In this document: piece after piece, positions 4,337 to 6,303 of the stretch
How positions within the stretch are numbered: the first letter of the stretch is position 1
Layout: every line of letters starts with the position of its first letter
Assembly (NCBI GenBank): GCA_021836925.1
Contig: JAKBHG010000039.1
Location: forward strand, 1-6,303
Reading direction: 5' to 3'
Length of the DNA stretch: 6,303 bases
Source: Microcaldota archaeon
Lineage (GTDB): Archaea > Micrarchaeota > Micrarchaeia > Micrarchaeales > Micrarchaeaceae
Made by a program: the position numbers and the translations under genes
The notes under the pieces: model-generated
Seen by the model: the letters and a program-made list of their open reading frames with translations, nothing else
Told to the model about the DNA's origin: nothing
Databases searched by the model: none

Positions 4337-6303
4337 CCTTTGTTCTCTTCTTGCCCGGTTTTGCAGGCTTCGCCTTTGCTGCGGTTCTCTTTTTCGCCGC
4401 TTTTGGCTTGGCTGCAGCTTTCGGCTTGCGCTTGCGCTCTGCAGGAGTCTTCTTTTCTGCCGCAGCCGCCGCGGCCTTCTCTTCCGCCTTCGCCTCGGCC
4501 TTCTGCGCCCACTTCTCCTTCGTCACGCACTTTGGGTCTAGATCCATCTCGAATACGCCCTTGCCCCACCTCATCACCTTCACTATAGGAGTATGGCAGT
4601 ACTCGCAGACCTTGTCAGTTGGTATTATCTTCGCGCCGGACGGCAGCGGATACGTTGTGGTGCACTTCGGATAGTTGTCGCAGCCCACGAACTGCTTCCC
4701 GAACCTCGACCTCTTTATGGAGAGGTTGCCACCGTCCGTCGGGCACTTGCCCAGCGAGACCGTGCTCTCCTTGAGCCCGGTCTTCATCGACTCTGACACC
4801 TTCGCCTTGTTGCTATCGAAGGTCTTTATCGCTTCGAGCAGCATCTTCTTGCCCTCCTCAAGAACCTCTTCCTTGCTCTTCTTCCCCTGCGCTATGTTCT
4901 CCATGTCCTCCTCGAGCCGCCTGGTTGTGCTCTCGTCCACGATCATGCTGCAGTTGTCCCTCAGCGTCTTGTACACGCTCATGCCGAACGATGTTACGGT
5001 TATCTGGCCCCCTGTTATGTAGTTCCTCTTGAATAGGGTGTCGATTATCGCCGCCCTCGTCGCCTTCGTGCCCATATTCCTTCTCTCTAGCTCCGCTATG
5101 AGCGACGCCTTGCTGTACCTTCTCGGCGGTTTGGTCTGCGACTCGTCCATCGAAGTCTTCGCGGGATAGGCGCTCCCTTCCTCTATTCCCTCGACGCTCT
5201 TGTCCTCCACCTTCATGTAGTCGTATATCTCCAGCCAGCCCTTCTTGAGGAGGGTAGAGCCGTTGGCCGAGAATCCCTCTTCGCCTATTCTCGCCTTCGC
5301 AGATATCCTCGCTACTACTGCGCTCTCCGCGAAGCACGCGAGGAATCTCTTTACTATCAGGTCGTACACCTTCTGCTCCTCTGGCGCCATCGCCTTCGGC
5401 TCGACTCCGGTCGGGTATATTGCAGGGTGCGCCTCATCCATCTTCTTGCCCTGCCTCGGCGTGAATCTTTCCGATTTTATAAGAATGTTGGCCAGCGAGG
5501 CATAGTGCTGGTTCTTCGCGATGTCACCTATTATGCGCCTGAGGCCGAGCGTCGGCGGCAGCTTCTGCGAGGACGTCCTCGGATATGATATATACGACTT
5601 CTCGTACAGCGACTGCGCGACAGCAAGCGTCCTTGAGGGATCCATGCGCAGCGTGCGGCTCGCCTCGAGCTGCAGCGACGTCAGATCGAACGGCGGGTAC
5701 GGGAATAGGTTCTGCTCCGCACTTTCTATCTTGACAACTTTGGCGCCGCTGGCGTTCGCGCCCACGTGCTTGAACACCCTGTCGGCCTCAGCCTTGTCGA
5801 ACATGTCGCCCCTATCGCTCTGGAACTCGACGCCGTTTATGTCTGCAGATATCTTCCAGAAAGGCTTCGGTACGAAGCTGGTTATCTCCTCTTCGCGCAC
5901 TGCAAGGAGCGCAAGTGTCGGCCCCTGCACCCTGCCGATGCTCAGCGCCTTGTAAACGCCAGGCGTGGAGACCGCGGCTGTGAGGGCCCTACTCAGGTTT
6001 ATCCCCCAGAGCCAGTCCAGCATGTGCCTAACCTCACCCGCATAGAAGTTGTTCATGTCGAGGGGCAGCAGGTTGGCGTATGCCTCCTTCAGCTCCGGTA
6101 TGGTGGTGGTCGAGAACTTCATCCTTTTCGTCTCCTTACGCTCTCCCGGCTTCGTTATGAACATTATTATGTTGGTGCCTATGACCGTGCCTTCCACGTC
6201 ATAGTCGCACGCGTTTATGAATTCGCCGCACTTCGGCGCCAGAGCCTGCAGAGTCATCAGGTACTGCTTGGTGTACGCCGATCCGCTGTTCACCTCATAA
6301 GAC
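4302..6303 (-). CDS. topA: DNA topoisomerase I, archaeal type IA (5' end outside window)
   Basis: Type IA topoisomerases relax negatively supercoiled DNA by cutting one strand through a 5'-phosphotyrosine. The frame is open through the right edge (…SYEVNSGSAYTK), so the gene starts outside; roughly the first 100 residues, including the first part of Toprim, are missing. Counting from the codon at 6293: Toprim DYDVEG (30-35), SIGRVQGPTLALL (118-130), catalytic YPRTSS (Tyr237, codon 5583-5585), HPAIYPTG (289-296), and GTKATRA (408-414). Two zinc-ribbon-like repeats follow, at about 517-544 (C517, C538, C544) and 563-589 (C563, C566, C589). Each keeps three Cys, with Asp520 and Asp584 where the fourth is normal. 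The last 70 or so residues are a Lys/Ala/Pro-rich, histone H1-like tail ending in an acidic KEQEE. trmI overlaps its 3' end. Identification is secure. Confidence 0.95.
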   Translation of the reverse strand, partial: SYEVNSGSAYTKQYLMTLQALAPKCGEFINACDYDVEGTVIGTNIIMFITKPGERKETKRMKFSTTTIPELKEAYANLLPLDMNNFYAGEVRHMLDWLWGINLSRALTAAVSTPGVYKALSIGRVQGPTLALLAVREEEITSFVPKPFWKISADINGVEFQSDRGDMFDKAEADRVFKHVGANASGAKVVKIESAEQNLFPYPPFDLTSLQLEASRTLRMDPSRTLAVAQSLYEKSYISYPRTSSQKLPPTLGLRRIIGDIAKNQHYASLANILIKSERFTPRQGKKMDEAHPAIYPTGVEPKAMAPEEQKVYDLIVKRFLACFAESAVVARISAKARIGEEGFSANGSTLLKKGWLEIYDYMKVEDKSVEGIEEGSAYPAKTSMDESQTKPPRRYSKASLIAELERRNMGTKATRAAIIDTLFKRNYITGGQITVTSFGMSVYKTLRDNCSMIVDESTTRRLEEDMENIAQGKKSKEEVLEEGKKMLLEAIKTFDSNKAKVSESMKTGLKESTVSLGKCPTDGGNLSIKRSRFGKQFVGCDNYPKCTTTYPLPSGAKIIPTDKVCEYCHTPIVKVMRWGKGVFEMDLDPKCVTKEKWAQKAEAKAEEKAAAAAAEKKTPAERKRKPKAAAKPKAAKKRTAAKAKPAKPGKKRTKGENFAEKEQEE

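Noticed and set aside
4271..4674. Plus-strand open frames opposite the end of topA
   Set aside because: They are produced by the repetitive Lys/Ala-rich codons of the topA tail read in reverse; the encoded peptides are Ser/Phe/Ala low complexity with no start signals.
6291..6293. GTG at 6293 as the topA start codon
   Set aside because: The frame stays open beyond it to the window edge with a family-like SYEVN context, and the first part of Toprim must lie upstream; this is an internal valine.

Overview
The window comes from an archaeon. It carries an archaeal/eukaryotic-type elongation factor 1A gene followed directly by an archaeal-type ribosomal protein uS10 gene (the classic end of the archaeal str operon), an archaeal TrmI-type tRNA methyltransferase, an archaeal-type topoisomerase IA, and TATA-like promoters. 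ATA (Ile) and AGG (Arg) codons are prominent. The compact proteins and missing accessory domains would fit a reduced-genome lineage such as a DPANN/Micrarchaeota-like archaeon, but that placement is a guess from gene style, not a phylogeny.

Layout. (1) 1-1746, plus strand, housekeeping: a short open tail of an upstream gene, tuf (EF1A, 86-1357), rps10 (1379-1687), and a pyrimidine-rich T-tract region typical of archaeal termination. (2) 1747-3733, an accessory block between housekeeping genes: a 26-nt imperfect palindrome; a minus-strand gene with two different HNH-type zinc modules in tandem (1803-2579); a doubtful small ORF overlapping its start; a TATA-like box enclosed by a 7-bp inverted repeat (2757-2780); a divergent plus-strand promoter followed by about 115 nt with strong hairpin potential and a T5 end (candidate small RNA, 2856-2974); and a minus-strand gene for an HExxH zincin-like protein broken into three reading frames by two apparent single-base losses (2966-3704). 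The broken-gene part is visibly more A+T-rich than its flanks. (3) 3734-6303, minus strand, housekeeping: topA (5' end beyond the window) overlaps trmI, so the two are probably cotranscribed, and the broken zincin gene follows with its own TATA-like box.

How the genes fit together. tuf and rps10 supply translation elongation and the small ribosomal subunit. topA controls DNA supercoiling and trmI modifies tRNA. The accessory block shows no obvious pathway link to these. It looks like inserted or decaying material (HNH nuclease, broken peptidase-like gene) plus one unassigned structured transcript candidate. The least explained parts are the candidate RNA at 2856-2974 and the broken HEILH protein family.
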